A stretch of DNA of 64,000 nt from Sphaerisporangium krabiense (GTDB taxonomy: Bacteria; Actinomycetota; Actinomycetes; Streptosporangiales; Streptosporangiaceae): positions 6,204,001 to 6,268,000 of the forward strand of contig NZ_JACHBR010000001.1 of NCBI RefSeq assembly GCF_014200435.1, written 5' to 3'. This document shows, piece after piece, positions 17,494 to 28,692 of the stretch. The notes below the pieces were generated by a model. That model was given only the letters and a program-made list of their open reading frames with translations, searched no databases and was not told the DNA's origin. Numbering within the stretch: position 1 is the first letter of the stretch; the number at the start of each line of letters is the position of its first letter. The translations under genes and the position numbers were made by a program.

Positions 17494-18258
17494 TCAGGTG
17501 AGTGCGTTGCCGAGCTCCGCGCACACCTCGGCCAGGCGCCGCCCGACCATGGCCATGGTCTCGTCGGGCATGCGCGAGGTGGGCGCGGCGACGCTGATCG
17601 CGGCCACCGGCCGGCCCTCGCCGTCCAGGATCGACGCGGCCACGCAGCGGGAGCCCACCTCGTTCTCCTCGTCGTCGATGGCGTAGCCGAGCCGGCGGAA
17701 GGTCCCGAGGGCCGCGAGCAGCTCGTCGACCGAGGCGACCGCGTTGGGGGTGTGCCGCGACCAGTCGGCCTGGGCGAGCTGCTCGCGGGCGTGCTCCTCG
17801 GGGAGCGCCGCGAGGACCGCCTTGCCCAGCGCCGTGGTGTGCACCGGGTCGCGCAGCGCGATCTGCACCGTCGTGCGCAGCCGCTGCGCGCTCTCCACCG
17901 CGTCGAGGTAGACGACCTGGCCGTGGCTGACCACTCCGAGGTTGACGGTCTCGCCGAACTCCTCGTTGAGCGACTGCATGGCCGGGCGGGTCAGCCGGAC
18001 CAGGTCGGTGGAGTTCCGCGCCGCCCGGCTCAGGCCGTAGAGGGCGGGGCCGAGCGAGTACTCCTTGCGCGCCTCGTCGCGCACCACGTAGCCCCGCTGG
18101 TCGAGGGTCTTGAGTATCCGGTACGCCGCGGGCTTGGTGATCCCGGTGTGCTGGCAGAGCTGTGCCACGGTGCAGGGTGCGTCCGTCGCCATCCGGTCGA
18201 GGATGTCGAGTGCCTTGACGAGGACCCCGACCTCGTCGGACCGCCGTTCGCTGCTCAC
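17494..18258 (-). CDS. IclR-family transcriptional regulator of the D-amino acid / sugar-acid island
   Basis: 254 residues. A winged helix (LVKALDILDRMA, TVAQLCQHTGITKPAAYRILKTL) is followed by the IclR effector domain with GKAVLAALP, GYAIDDEENEVGSRCVAA and ISVAAPTSRMP. The reading frame is open far upstream, so the start was chosen by domain position: GTG at 18258 gives the normal family length, with AAAGGAG twelve bases upstream; TTG at 18267 is the alternative. It heads the operon with the D-aminoacylase and the D-serine-dehydratase-like enzyme and diverges from the long plus-strand set. The inverted repeat in that promoter recurs upstream of the importer gene, so it probably controls both. 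Confidence 0.9.
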   Translation of the reverse strand: MSSERRSDEVGVLVKALDILDRMATDAPCTVAQLCQHTGITKPAAYRILKTLDQRGYVVRDEARKEYSLGPALYGLSRAARNSTDLVRLTRPAMQSLNEEFGETVNLGVVSHGQVVYLDAVESAQRLRTTVQIALRDPVHTTALGKAVLAALPEEHAREQLAQADWSRHTPNAVASVDELLAALGTFRRLGYAIDDEENEVGSRCVAASILDGEGRPVAAISVAAPTSRMPDETMAMVGRRLAEVCAELGNALT

Positions 18259-18295
18259 CGGTACCAATTGCTCCTTTCGGGTGGATACCCACTCA

Positions 18296-18324
18296 TTGCG
18301 AAGTCCGATATGCGGAACTAGATT
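18296..18324 (+). promoter_or_regulatory. Divergent promoter with an IclR operator in its spacer
   Basis: On the plus strand TTGCGA (18296-18301) and TAGATT (18319-18324) are 17 bases apart. The inverted repeat TCCG-ATATG-CGGA occupies 18304-18316, inside the spacer. Read on the other strand it is TCCGCATATCGGA, matching the importer-gene sites at 12 of 13 bases. A protein here would block the promoter. The IclR assignment is inferred from position. Confidence 0.65.
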
Positions 18325-18363
18325 TCGCTTATCGTACAACGGCCGGATCGGAAGGGCAAAGCG

Positions 18364-19881
18364 ATGACGGTGCGGATCGGGCTGGGGGGCATCTGGCAGG
18401 AGACGAACACCTTCGCGGTCGAACCCACCACACTGGCGGACTTCCGCCGGTACCAGTTCTTCGAGGGGCCGGAGCTCGTGGCCTCGCTGCGCGGGACGGG
18501 CACCGAGCTGGGCGGGGCCATCGACGCCGCCCGGCAGCGGTCGGCCTACCCGGTGGGGCTGTTCTTCGGCGCCGCGCTTCCCTCCGGCATGGTCCGGGCG
18601 CGGGCGTTCGAGTCGATGCTGCGCCGGCTGGCAGCCCTCACCCGGGCGCGGCTTCCCCTCGACGGGCTGGTGCTGTCGCTGCACGGCGCGATGGTGGTCG
18701 ACGGTCATCCGGACCCCGAGGCGGAGATCGTCACGACCCTGCGTGCCGTCGTCGGCGACATCCCGATCGCCGCCACGCTGGACTACCACGCCAACGTCGG
18801 CGCGACCCTGCCCGAGGTCACCGACATCCTGGTCGGCTACCGCACCTATCCCCACGTCGACATGGCCGAACGCGGCGCGGAGGCGATGGAGGCGGTGCTG
18901 CGCCTGCTGCGCCCGCCGTGGCGGGGACGCCGCCCGGCCCGGCACCTGGAGAGGCTTCCGCTGCTCACCGTGCCCCCGGCCCAGGAGGACGTGGCCGAGC
19001 CGATGCGGTCCATCCTCGCCGCGGCCGAGCGGATACGCGCCGAGCCCGGCGTCTGGGCCGCCAGCGCGCTGCCCGGGTTCGCCTACGCCGAGAGCGGCAG
19101 GCTCGGGTTCGCGGTGTACCTGGCGGCGGAGACCCATGCGGTGGCGCGCGCCCGGGAACTGGCCGCCCACGTGTGGCGCGAGCGCGACGCGTTCTCCGCG
19201 CCGCTGGCCGGTCCCGCCGAGGCGGTGGCCGAGGTGGCCGGCGCCCGGGGGAGGAGGCCCACCGTGCTGGTCGACGTCGCGGACAACGTGGGCGGCGGCT
19301 CGCCGGGCGACGGTACGGCGCTGCTCCACGCGCTGGCCCAGGCCGGGGTGGCGGGCGCCATCGCGGTCATCTGGGATCCGGCCGCGGTGGCCGCCGCGCA
19401 CGCGGGGTCCGCCGACCGGATCGACCTGTGGGTGGGCGGCCACAGCGACCCGGCGATGGGACCGCCGTTCCGCGCCTCAGGGCCGGTCCGCCGCTTCGAC
19501 TCCGTGTCGTACCTGCGTACGGGCTCGTACATGCGCGGCCAGCGGGTGGAGATGGGCCGGGTGGCGGTGATCGAGACGCCGATCGGCGCGATCGTCCTGA
19601 CCGAGAACCGGGTGGTCCCCTTCGATGACGATCATCTGCGCGCCGTGGGCCTGGAGCCGCGCGGCGCCCGCGTGATCGTCGCCAAGGGGGCCATCGCGTG
19701 GAAGGCCGCGTTCGCCGGCTACGCCGCGCGGACCCTCTACGTCCGCACTCCGGGGTACTGCCCGGCCGCGCTCGACCAGCTCGACTACCGGTCCCGCCCG
19801 GCGCCGCTCTACCCGCTGGAACGGGACCCCGCCTGGGAGTCCGCGGTGGCCGCCCGGCTGACCTCGGGGAACCGTCCGTAA
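18364..19881 (+). CDS. M81-family metallopeptidase (MlrC-like), copy 1
   Basis: 505 residues, cytoplasmic. It opens with GGIWQETNTF, and the family metal-binding set is present: Asp140 and His142 in LDYHAN and His164 in TYPHVD. Family members include MlrC, which cleaves linear microcystin and short peptides with D-amino acids; many homologues have no known substrate. GAAGGG eight bases upstream supports the ATG. It is first on the plus strand after the IclR-controlled promoter and is followed by a 133-base gap with its own promoter. A second M81 gene lies at 27196. Peptidase activity is family knowledge, not shown here. Confidence 0.85.
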   Translation: MTVRIGLGGIWQETNTFAVEPTTLADFRRYQFFEGPELVASLRGTGTELGGAIDAARQRSAYPVGLFFGAALPSGMVRARAFESMLRRLAALTRARLPLDGLVLSLHGAMVVDGHPDPEAEIVTTLRAVVGDIPIAATLDYHANVGATLPEVTDILVGYRTYPHVDMAERGAEAMEAVLRLLRPPWRGRRPARHLERLPLLTVPPAQEDVAEPMRSILAAAERIRAEPGVWAASALPGFAYAESGRLGFAVYLAAETHAVARARELAAHVWRERDAFSAPLAGPAEAVAEVAGARGRRPTVLVDVADNVGGGSPGDGTALLHALAQAGVAGAIAVIWDPAAVAAAHAGSADRIDLWVGGHSDPAMGPPFRASGPVRRFDSVSYLRTGSYMRGQRVEMGRVAVIETPIGAIVLTENRVVPFDDDHLRAVGLEPRGARVIVAKGAIAWKAAFAGYAARTLYVRTPGYCPAALDQLDYRSRPAPLYPLERDPAWESAVAARLTSGNRP

Positions 19882-19931
19882 CGCGCCTGGTCACAACTCG
19901 GTACCAGTCAAAGATCGGACATGTCGGGTGA

Positions 19932-19995
19932 TTGACACAGCGTTCCGGCATTTCTAGCTTAGTCCGCATAGCAGAAATGTAGTCCGCATAGCGGA
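19932..19995 (+). promoter_or_regulatory. Strong promoter with two tandem IclR-type sites
   Basis: TTGACA (19932-19937) and TAGCTT (19955-19960) are 17 bases apart. Right after the -10 box are TCCG-CATAG-CAGA (19963-19975, one arm imperfect) and TCCG-CATAG-CGGA (19983-19995, perfect, extending to TAGTCCGC/GCGGACTA). The copies are exactly 20 bases apart. Their place over the start point suggests repression. The AAGGGG site for the next gene begins at 20004. Confidence 0.75.
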
Positions 19996-20014
19996 CTAAC
20001 CCTAAGGGGTGGCA

Positions 20015-21223
20015 ATGCCTGACTCGTCGAAGGGCCTGGGCGGATTCAACCGGCGCGATCTCCTGCGCCTCAGCGTCATCACCGGAGCCGGGCTCGCCGT
20101 CGGCGCCCCGCTGCTCAGCGCGTGTTCGGTCGACAGCGGGACGAGCGGCGGCGCGGAGCAGAGCTCCACGCCCGGCGCCACCCGGAAGGCGATCGGCAAC
20201 GGCATCACCGAGAAGAAGGAACTGGCGCCCTTCCAGTTCGGCGGCCCGGCCGGCGAGAAGCCCGGCATCCCCAAGCGGATCGCCTGGGCCAACACCTCCG
20301 ACGCCGAGTTCTTCCTGCAGATCACCCGATCCATCGAGCTGGCCGCCACCGCCCGCGGGCTGGAGTTCGTGACGGCGATCGCCAACGACGACTCGGCCAA
20401 GAACGTCGAGCAGATCGAGACCTTCCTGCAGCGCGGCATCGGCGCGCTGTGCATCCAGCCGCTGGACGCCAACGCCCAGGCTCCGCTGATGAAGCGCGCG
20501 ATCGAGGCGGGCGCCGCCGTGATGTCGCTGGTGACCCCGCCGAGCACCTCACAGGCCGTCGCCGACCAGTACAAGGTCGGGAACACCCAGGGGCTGGCCG
20601 CCGCCAAGTACATCACCGAGAAACTGGGCGGCAAGGCCAAGGCCGTCTACTTCAACATCGACACCATCGAGGTGCTCAAGGCCCGGCACCAGGGCGTGCT
20701 GGACGGCCTGAAGTCCGCCGGATCGGGTGTGAAGATCGTCTCCGACGTGCAGCCGTCGGCCCTCACCCAGGACGGCGGCTTCAAGGCGATGAACACCATC
20801 CTGCAGGCCCACCCCGACGTCAACGTCGTCGTGGGCGGCGACACGCACTGCCTGGGCGCGCTGTCGGCACTGAAGGCCGCCGGCAAGGACCGGCCGGAGA
20901 TGTACCTGTCCGGGATCGACGGTGACGAGCAGGCCCTGGCCGAGATCCGCAAGGGCGGGGCCTACAAGGCCAGCTTCGCCTTCGCCTACCCGCTGATGGG
21001 CTACGCCTGGGGACAGTTCGCGGCGGACTGGCTGGAGGGCAAGCCGATCCCCCAGGTCATGCAGTTCAACGCCGTCGAGCTCAACTCCGCCGAGATCATC
21101 GACAGGTACCAGGCCGACATGAAGGCGGTGGCCGAGACCTGGAAGAACGCCGCCACCTACTTCACCCTGCTGGGCTCCGTCCGCTACCAGGAACGAGACC
21201 AGTTCATCAACTACGCCGCCTGA
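20015..21223 (+). CDS. Substrate-binding protein of a CUT2 (ribose-type) ABC importer, Tat lipoprotein
   Basis: 402 residues. The N-terminus has a twin-arginine motif (NRRDLLRLS), a hydrophobic stretch and a lipobox (LLSAC, Cys37), so it is exported folded and lipid-anchored. The mature domain is a periplasmic-binding fold of the ribose/galactose type (ITRSIELAATARGLEF, IGALCIQPLDANAQ, VVVGGDTHCLGALSALKAAG). These bind monosaccharides, polyols and related small molecules. ATG at 20015 is chosen over GTG at 20009 because AAGGGG ends five bases before it. It is the first gene after the promoter with two IclR-type sites and precedes the fused permease-ATPase. Confidence 0.9.
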   Translation: MPDSSKGLGGFNRRDLLRLSVITGAGLAVGAPLLSACSVDSGTSGGAEQSSTPGATRKAIGNGITEKKELAPFQFGGPAGEKPGIPKRIAWANTSDAEFFLQITRSIELAATARGLEFVTAIANDDSAKNVEQIETFLQRGIGALCIQPLDANAQAPLMKRAIEAGAAVMSLVTPPSTSQAVADQYKVGNTQGLAAAKYITEKLGGKAKAVYFNIDTIEVLKARHQGVLDGLKSAGSGVKIVSDVQPSALTQDGGFKAMNTILQAHPDVNVVVGGDTHCLGALSALKAAGKDRPEMYLSGIDGDEQALAEIRKGGAYKASFAFAYPLMGYAWGQFAADWLEGKPIPQVMQFNAVELNSAEIIDRYQADMKAVAETWKNAATYFTLLGSVRYQERDQFINYAA

Positions 21224-21243
21224 ACCGCCTCTTAGGGGTTGCT

Positions 21244-23133
<1,890 letters not shown>

Positions 23134-23134
23134 C

Positions 23135-23902
23135 ATGGACGACTTCGACCTGACCGGCCGCCGGGTGCTGGTCACCGGCGGCGGGGACGGGCTCGGCCGC
23201 CAGATGACCGAGGCGTTCGTGGACGCCGGCGCGACCGTGGTCATCTGCGGGCGCCGCACGGAACCGCTGGAGAGGACCGCGGCCGAGCTGGCCGGGCGCG
23301 GCGACGTCCGGCCGGTCCGGGCCGACGTGACGGTCCCCGCCGAGGTGGACGCGCTGGTCGCCGCCGCCGGCGGGATCGACGTGCTGGTCAACAACGCCGG
23401 ACTCGCCCACCGGACGCCCTGGCAGGAGGTCGAGTCCGCGGAGTGGCGGCGGATCATGACCCTCAACGTGGAGGCGCCGTTCTGGCTCTGCCAGCGTTTC
23501 GTGCCCGGCATGGTCGAGCGCGGCTGGGGCCGGGTGATCAACGTCTCCTCGGTGTACGGGCTGGTCGCCGGCGACGCCGGTCGCTATCCCGGCCTCGGCC
23601 TGGACATCGCCTCCTACTTCGCCAGCAAGCACGCCGTCATCGGGATGACCAGGTTCCTCGCCGCCCAGCTCGGGCCGACCGGGGTGACGGTCAACGCGCT
23701 CTGCCCCGGCATGTTCCCCAGCCCGGCCAACGACGACGCGCTACGGCCCGAGGTGATCGCGGCGCTCTCCGGCGGCACCCCGATGGGCCGGCTGGGCACC
23801 GACCGGGAACTCCGCTCGGCCGTGCTGTTCCTCGCGGCACCCTCCTCCTCCTTCGTCACCGGTCAGAGCCTGGTGGTCGACGGCGGATGGACGATCTGGT
23901 GA
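23135..23902 (+). CDS. Short-chain dehydrogenase/reductase (SDR), copy 1
   Basis: 255 residues, classical SDR. It shows the cofactor motif TGGGDGLGR, NNAG, the catalytic Tyr-Lys pair in YFASK and the PG motif after it. It has a longer loop than usual between the catalytic Ser and Tyr (GDAGRYPGLGLDIAS), which may shape the substrate pocket. It starts one base after the transporter stop. SDRs of sugar-acid clusters oxidise a hydroxyl to a keto group or the reverse; the substrate is unknown. Confidence 0.88.
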   Translation: MDDFDLTGRRVLVTGGGDGLGRQMTEAFVDAGATVVICGRRTEPLERTAAELAGRGDVRPVRADVTVPAEVDALVAAAGGIDVLVNNAGLAHRTPWQEVESAEWRRIMTLNVEAPFWLCQRFVPGMVERGWGRVINVSSVYGLVAGDAGRYPGLGLDIASYFASKHAVIGMTRFLAAQLGPTGVTVNALCPGMFPSPANDDALRPEVIAALSGGTPMGRLGTDRELRSAVLFLAAPSSSFVTGQSLVVDGGWTIW

Positions 23903-23916
23903 AGGAGACCTATCCG

Positions 23917-25200
23917 ATGGAATTCGACGCGTCACGGGCACGGATCGACCATGCCGCCGCGGTGGTCGCGGGCGGGGTGAACAGCGCCTTCCGGCTCGGC
24001 ATACGCCCCCATCCGCTGGTCTTCGCCTCGGCGGACGGCGCGATCCTCACCGATGTCGACGGCAACCGGTTGATCGACTACTTCCTCGGCATGGGGCCGA
24101 TGCTGCTCGGCCACCGGCCACCGGCCGTCGTCGAGGCCGCGCGGGCGCAACTCGACCGCAGCATCCTCGTCGCCGGGCAGACCGAACTGGAGTACGCCGC
24201 CGCGCGGTTGCTGGTCGAACTGGTGCCCTCGGCGGAGCTGGTGCGCTTCTCCGTCTCCGGCAGCGAGGCGGTGCAGGCCGCGCTGCGGGTGGCTCGGGCG
24301 GCCACCGGCCGGTCGGCGGTGGTCAAGTTCGAGGGCCACTACCACGGGTGGTTCGACAACGTCCTGTGGAGCGTGGCACCCGACCTCGCCAAGGCCGGCC
24401 CGCGCGAGGCGCCGGTGCCGCTCCCCGGATCGGGGGGCCAGATGCCCGACCCGAACATCTCCGTCCTGCCCTGGAACGACGCCGGGGCCCTGCGCGAGCG
24501 GCTCGCCGCGGGTGACGTGGCCGCCGTCATCATGGAGCCGGTCATGTTCAACAGCGCCGGCATCCTTCCGGTACCGGGCTACCTCGAAGCGGTCCGCGAG
24601 GCCTGCGACGCCGCCGGGACCCTGCTCGTCTTCGACGAGGTGATCACCGGTTTCCGGGTGGCCCCGGGCGGCGCGCAGCAGCGGTTCGGCGTGGTGCCGG
24701 ACCTGACCGTCCTCGGCAAGGCGCTGGCCAACGGATTCCCGGTGGCCGCGGTGGTGGGCCTGCGGCGGTACATGGATCTGATCGCCGACCGGCAGGTGTT
24801 GCACGGCGGCACCTACAACACCCAGTCCGTCGCGATGGCCGCCACGCTCGCCACCCTGACCGAGATCCGGGACGGCGCCCCCTACCGGCGGATCGACAAG
24901 GTCGGCGCCCGGCTGATGGAAGGCCTGCTGGAGGAGTTCGCGGCGGCGGGCGTCGAGGCCCGGATCGTCGGCTATCCGGCCGTGTTCCAGGTGCGGTTCG
25001 GCGCCGTGCGCCCGAGCGACTTCCGCGAGGCGCAGCGGGCGGACAACGCGCGGTACGCCGACTTCGCGGCGGCGCTGCTGCGCCACGGGGTGCGGGTGCT
25101 GCCCCGAGGCACCTGGTTCGTGTCCGCCGCGCACGAGGACGGCCACGTCGACGCCACCCTCGCCGCGGTGCGCGCGGTACTCGCCGAGACCCGGTCGTAA
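23917..25200 (+). CDS. Class III aminotransferase, glutamate-1-semialdehyde-aminomutase-like
   Basis: 427 residues with fold type I. The PLP lysine is Lys268 in LGKALANGFP, preceded by VFDEVITGFRV (the Asp that holds the pyridine nitrogen). Other family marks are SGSEAVQAALRVAR and HYHGW. The typical role is moving an amino group on a carbonyl compound, or a mutase reaction. ATG at 23917 is supported by GAAGGAG nine bases upstream. In this operon it probably removes or transfers an amino group on the pathway substrate. It is not the haem-biosynthesis enzyme by context; hemL would sit with other hem genes. Confidence 0.85.
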   Translation: MEFDASRARIDHAAAVVAGGVNSAFRLGIRPHPLVFASADGAILTDVDGNRLIDYFLGMGPMLLGHRPPAVVEAARAQLDRSILVAGQTELEYAAARLLVELVPSAELVRFSVSGSEAVQAALRVARAATGRSAVVKFEGHYHGWFDNVLWSVAPDLAKAGPREAPVPLPGSGGQMPDPNISVLPWNDAGALRERLAAGDVAAVIMEPVMFNSAGILPVPGYLEAVREACDAAGTLLVFDEVITGFRVAPGGAQQRFGVVPDLTVLGKALANGFPVAAVVGLRRYMDLIADRQVLHGGTYNTQSVAMAATLATLTEIRDGAPYRRIDKVGARLMEGLLEEFAAAGVEARIVGYPAVFQVRFGAVRPSDFREAQRADNARYADFAAALLRHGVRVLPRGTWFVSAAHEDGHVDATLAAVRAVLAETRS

Positions 25201-25211
25201 GGGAGCGTCTC

Positions 25212-26420
25212 TTGAAGATCATCGACATTCGCGCCACCCCCGTGACGGTGCCGCTCCGCCGCCCGCTGCGCTGGTCCTTCGGCGTCGAGGTGTCCACCAC
25301 CCGCACCATCGTCGAACTGATCACCGACGAGGGACTCGTCGGCGTCGGCGAGACCCGGGGCGGCGACGAGGTCGTGCGCGCCCTCATGCTCCACCGCGAC
25401 CTCTACATCGGCGTCGACCCGATGGAGGTGTGGCGGATCACCCGCCGCTTCAGCGTGTTCCGGATGACCAGCGAGCAACTGGCACTGGTCGGCGCCGCGA
25501 AGCTGGCCGGCGCCGCCGTGGAGATGGCCTGCTGGGACCTGGCCGGCAAGGCGCTCGGCAAACGCTGCGGGGACCTGTGGGGCGGCATCGAGACCGAACA
25601 GGTGGAGTTCGCCGCCTACGTCTTCTACCGCTACGCCTCCGCCGGCGACATCGGCAACGGCGACCGTCCCGAGGACGCCGCCGACCACGCCGAAGAGCTG
25701 TTCGACACCTACGGGTTCACCGACATCAAGTTCAAGAACGGGGTCCTGCCGCCGGAGCGGGAGATCGCCTCGGTCCGCATGATGCGGGAGCGGCTCGGCT
25801 CGCGGCTGCGGTACCTGCGGATCGACCCCAACGCGGTCTGGTCGGTGGAGACCGGTATCCGGGTGCTCAACGAACTGGCCGACTACGGCCTGGAGTTCTG
25901 CGAGGACCCGACCTGGGGGATCGAGGGAATGTCCCTGGTCAGGGAACGCACCCCGGTCCCGCTCGCCACCAACATGTGCTGCGTCACCTTCGAGCAGATC
26001 CCCCTTTCGGTACGGCTGCGCGCGGTCGACGTGATCCTCGGCGACGTGCACTTCTGGGGCGGCCCCAGCTCGGTGCTGCAACTGGCGAAGGTGTGCGAGA
26101 CCTTCAACCTCGGGCTGAGCATGCACAGCGACCGTGAACTGGGCATCTCCACCGCGGCGGTGCTGCACGTGGCCGCCGCCGAGACGATGGTCAGCCACGC
26201 CGTCGACTCCCACCTGCCCGAACAGGCCGACGACATCATCACCGAGCCGTTCACCTTCGAGAACGGGCGGCTCCAGGTGCCCACCGGCCCCGGGCTCGGC
26301 GTCGAGATCGACCAGGACAAGCTGCGCTTCTACGCCGACCACCACCGCAGGAACGGTGAGGGCAGCGAGTTCGCCGACGCCGCGCGACCCGGGTTCCGCG
26401 CGAAGTTCCCGAGGTTCTGA
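25212..26420 (+). CDS. Enolase-superfamily sugar-acid dehydratase, glucarate-dehydratase-like
   Basis: 402 residues. The residues that define the glucarate dehydratase group are all present: KxK at Lys173/Lys175 (IKFKNGV), Asp205 (DPNAVW), Glu231 (CEDP), Asn254 (LATNMCC) and His305 (SMHSDRELGIS). The expected reaction is loss of water from an aldarate or related sugar acid to give a 2-keto-3-deoxy acid. The start is TTG with GGGAG six bases upstream. The residue set fits glucarate or a close relative, but the neighbouring lactonase and FAH hydrolase would also fit another sugar acid. Confidence 0.85.
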   Translation: MKIIDIRATPVTVPLRRPLRWSFGVEVSTTRTIVELITDEGLVGVGETRGGDEVVRALMLHRDLYIGVDPMEVWRITRRFSVFRMTSEQLALVGAAKLAGAAVEMACWDLAGKALGKRCGDLWGGIETEQVEFAAYVFYRYASAGDIGNGDRPEDAADHAEELFDTYGFTDIKFKNGVLPPEREIASVRMMRERLGSRLRYLRIDPNAVWSVETGIRVLNELADYGLEFCEDPTWGIEGMSLVRERTPVPLATNMCCVTFEQIPLSVRLRAVDVILGDVHFWGGPSSVLQLAKVCETFNLGLSMHSDRELGISTAAVLHVAAAETMVSHAVDSHLPEQADDIITEPFTFENGRLQVPTGPGLGVEIDQDKLRFYADHHRRNGEGSEFADAARPGFRAKFPRF

Positions 26421-27196
26421 TGACGAGGTCAGCGGGGCCGTTGGCCGGCCGGGTCGCCGTGGTGACCGGGGCGGCGGGCGGCATCGGCCGGCGCATCGCG
26501 CGGCGACTGGCCGCCGACGGCGCGGCGGTCGCGGTCAACTACCACCCGGCGACGGGCGAGCAGGCCACCGCCGAGGAGCTGGTCCGCCGGATCGGCGCCG
26601 GCCGGGCCACCGCGATCCCCGCCGACGTGTCCGACCCGGACCAGGTCGCGGAACTGATGAGCACGGCACGCGACCGGCTGGGACCGGTCTCGGCGCTGGT
26701 GTGCAACGCGGCGACGTCGGTGGCCGCGCAGGGCGACTGGCGGCGGCTCACCGCCGAGGACTGGTCGAAGGTGCTCGCGGTCAACGTCACCGGCGCCTTC
26801 CTCTGCGTCCAGGCGGCCTATCCCGACCTGGCGGCCGGCGGCCATGGCGCGGTGGTGGTGATGTCGTCGGTCACGCCGCTGCTCGGCCGGACCGGGAACC
26901 TGCACTACGTGACCTCCAAGGCCGCGCTGATCGGGCTGACCCGGGCGCTGGCCCGGGAGTCCGGACCGGACGGCGTACGCGTCAACGCCATCGCTCCCGG
27001 CGCGATCCGCACCCCGGCCGAGTCGGCGTACGGCGGCGAGGCCGAGCTCGCCGCGGCCATGGCGGCGGTGCAGTCGCTGCGCCGGCGCGGAGAACCGGAG
27101 GACGTGGCGGCGGCGGCGAGCTTCCTGCTGAGCGAGGACGCCTCGTTCGTGACCGGGCAACTGCTGGTCGTCGACGGTGGATGGGTGATGCACTGA
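26420..27196 (+). CDS. SDR, copy 2
   Basis: 258 residues with cofactor motif TGAAGGIGR, NAATSVAA in place of the usual NNAG, and YVTSK. The ATG overlaps the stop of the dehydratase gene by one base (TGATG), so translation is coupled. It is divergent from copies 1 and 3 in this operon. Likely oxidises a sugar-acid intermediate; substrate unknown. Confidence 0.88.
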   Translation: MTRSAGPLAGRVAVVTGAAGGIGRRIARRLAADGAAVAVNYHPATGEQATAEELVRRIGAGRATAIPADVSDPDQVAELMSTARDRLGPVSALVCNAATSVAAQGDWRRLTAEDWSKVLAVNVTGAFLCVQAAYPDLAAGGHGAVVVMSSVTPLLGRTGNLHYVTSKAALIGLTRALARESGPDGVRVNAIAPGAIRTPAESAYGGEAELAAAMAAVQSLRRRGEPEDVAAAASFLLSEDASFVTGQLLVVDGGWVMH

Positions 27197-28692
27197 TGAC
27201 GGTCAAAATCGCCGTCGCGAGTCTCGTCCAGGAGACCAACACCTTCTCCCCGCGACCGTCCACCCTGGACGACTTCCGGGCGCAGGGGTTGTGGACCGGC
27301 GCCGAGGCCATGGCCAGGTCCGCCGGCACCAACACCGAGTTCGCCGGCGCGGTCGAGCGGATCGAGGAGGCCGGGGCCCGGCCGGTGCCGATCATGCGCG
27401 CCTGGGCGATGTCCGGCGGTGTCCTCGACCGGCACGGCTTCACCACCCTGCGAAGCCTGCTGGCCGACGGCCTGGCCGCCGCGGGCCCCGTCGACGCGCT
27501 GGTGCTCTGCCTGCACGGCGCGCTGGTCGCGGACGGCGCGGCCGACGCCGACGCCGTGCTCGTCGAAGCCGCCCGCGCGGTGCTCGCCCCCGGCGTGCCG
27601 GTGATCGTGACCCACGACCTGCACGCCAACGTGACGCGGCGGATCGTGCGCGCCGCCGACGCGCTGATCGGCTTCCACACCTACCCGCACGTGGACCAGG
27701 GCGACACCGGGCGCCGCGGCGCCGGCCTCGCGCTGCGCGCGGCGGACGGCGGGCCGCCGCCGGGCACGGCGCTGGCCAAGCGGCCCATGCTGGTACCGGC
27801 CGAGGCGCAGGCCCTGGCCGACCCGCCGATGGCGCGGCTGCGCGCGCTCGCCGACGCGGCGACCGGCGGGCCGATCCTCGACGTGTCGCTGTTCCCGGTG
27901 CAGCCCTGGCTGGACGTGCCGGAGCTGGGGTTCGGCGTGACGGTCACCCACACCGGAGCGCCGGGCGCGCAGGCGGCGGCGGAAGCGGTCGCCGAGCGGA
28001 TCGCCGGCGAGGCATGGGCCGGCAGGGCCGGGTTCTCCGTCGACCCGGTGCCGGTCGCCGAGGCCGTCCGCCGGATCCACCCGGGTACCGGGCTCGGGCC
28101 GGTGCTGCTGGTCCAGTCCGCCGACTCGCCCACGGCGGGGGCCACCGCCGACAGCGCCGCCGTGATCGCCGCACTGCGGGAGCACGGCCGGGGCCTGCGG
28201 GCGTACGCGACGGTGGTGGACGCCCCGGCGGTCGCCGCGTGCTTCGCCGCGGGACCAGGGGCCACGGTCGACACCATGGTCGGCGCGACCCTGGATCCGC
28301 GGTGGTCGGGACCGGTGCCGCTTTCCGGGGCCGTACGGCGGACAGGCGCGTCGCCGGTCATCCTGACCGGCGACGCGATGACCGGCCAGCCCATCTCCAT
28401 GGGCCGCTGGGCGACCGTGGACACCGGCGAGGGCCTGGTGGTCCTGGTGACCGAGCGCCCGGCGCCGACCTTCGATCCCGCCGGGTACCGGCATGCCGGG
28501 CTCGAACCCGCCGACGCGGACACCGTCGTGGTCCGCTCGGCCACCATGTACCGGGCCGGGTTCCGCGGCGTCCACGCCGGCGCGATCCTGCTCGACCTGC
28601 CCGGCGCCAGCACCCCCCGGCTCGACTACCTCGAGTTCCGGCACGCCCCCCGACCGCTTCATCCCCTCGATCTGGTGGGAGGCAGCCGATGA
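27196..28692 (+). CDS. M81-family metallopeptidase (MlrC-like), copy 2
   Basis: 498 residues. Asp141, His143 (THDLHAN) and His165 (TYPHVD) match the metal set of copy 1, and the start ASLVQETNTF is the family opening. Outside these motifs it is clearly diverged from copy 1, so the two probably have different substrates instead of being a recent duplicate. It overlaps the SDR stop by one base. A second hydrolase for the same conjugate, or for its stereoisomer, is a fair guess. Confidence 0.85.
   Translation: MTVKIAVASLVQETNTFSPRPSTLDDFRAQGLWTGAEAMARSAGTNTEFAGAVERIEEAGARPVPIMRAWAMSGGVLDRHGFTTLRSLLADGLAAAGPVDALVLCLHGALVADGAADADAVLVEAARAVLAPGVPVIVTHDLHANVTRRIVRAADALIGFHTYPHVDQGDTGRRGAGLALRAADGGPPPGTALAKRPMLVPAEAQALADPPMARLRALADAATGGPILDVSLFPVQPWLDVPELGFGVTVTHTGAPGAQAAAEAVAERIAGEAWAGRAGFSVDPVPVAEAVRRIHPGTGLGPVLLVQSADSPTAGATADSAAVIAALREHGRGLRAYATVVDAPAVAACFAAGPGATVDTMVGATLDPRWSGPVPLSGAVRRTGASPVILTGDAMTGQPISMGRWATVDTGEGLVVLVTERPAPTFDPAGYRHAGLEPADADTVVVRSATMYRAGFRGVHAGAILLDLPGASTPRLDYLEFRHAPRPLHPLDLVGGSR

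Noticed and set aside
18259-19443. A long upstream extension of the IclR frame
   Set aside because: It is antisense to the first M81 gene and crosses the shared promoter; the family length fits the GTG start at 18258.
23917-25200. Haem-biosynthesis hemL
   Set aside because: The PLP enzyme is similar in fold, but its operon context is catabolic and no hem gene is near.
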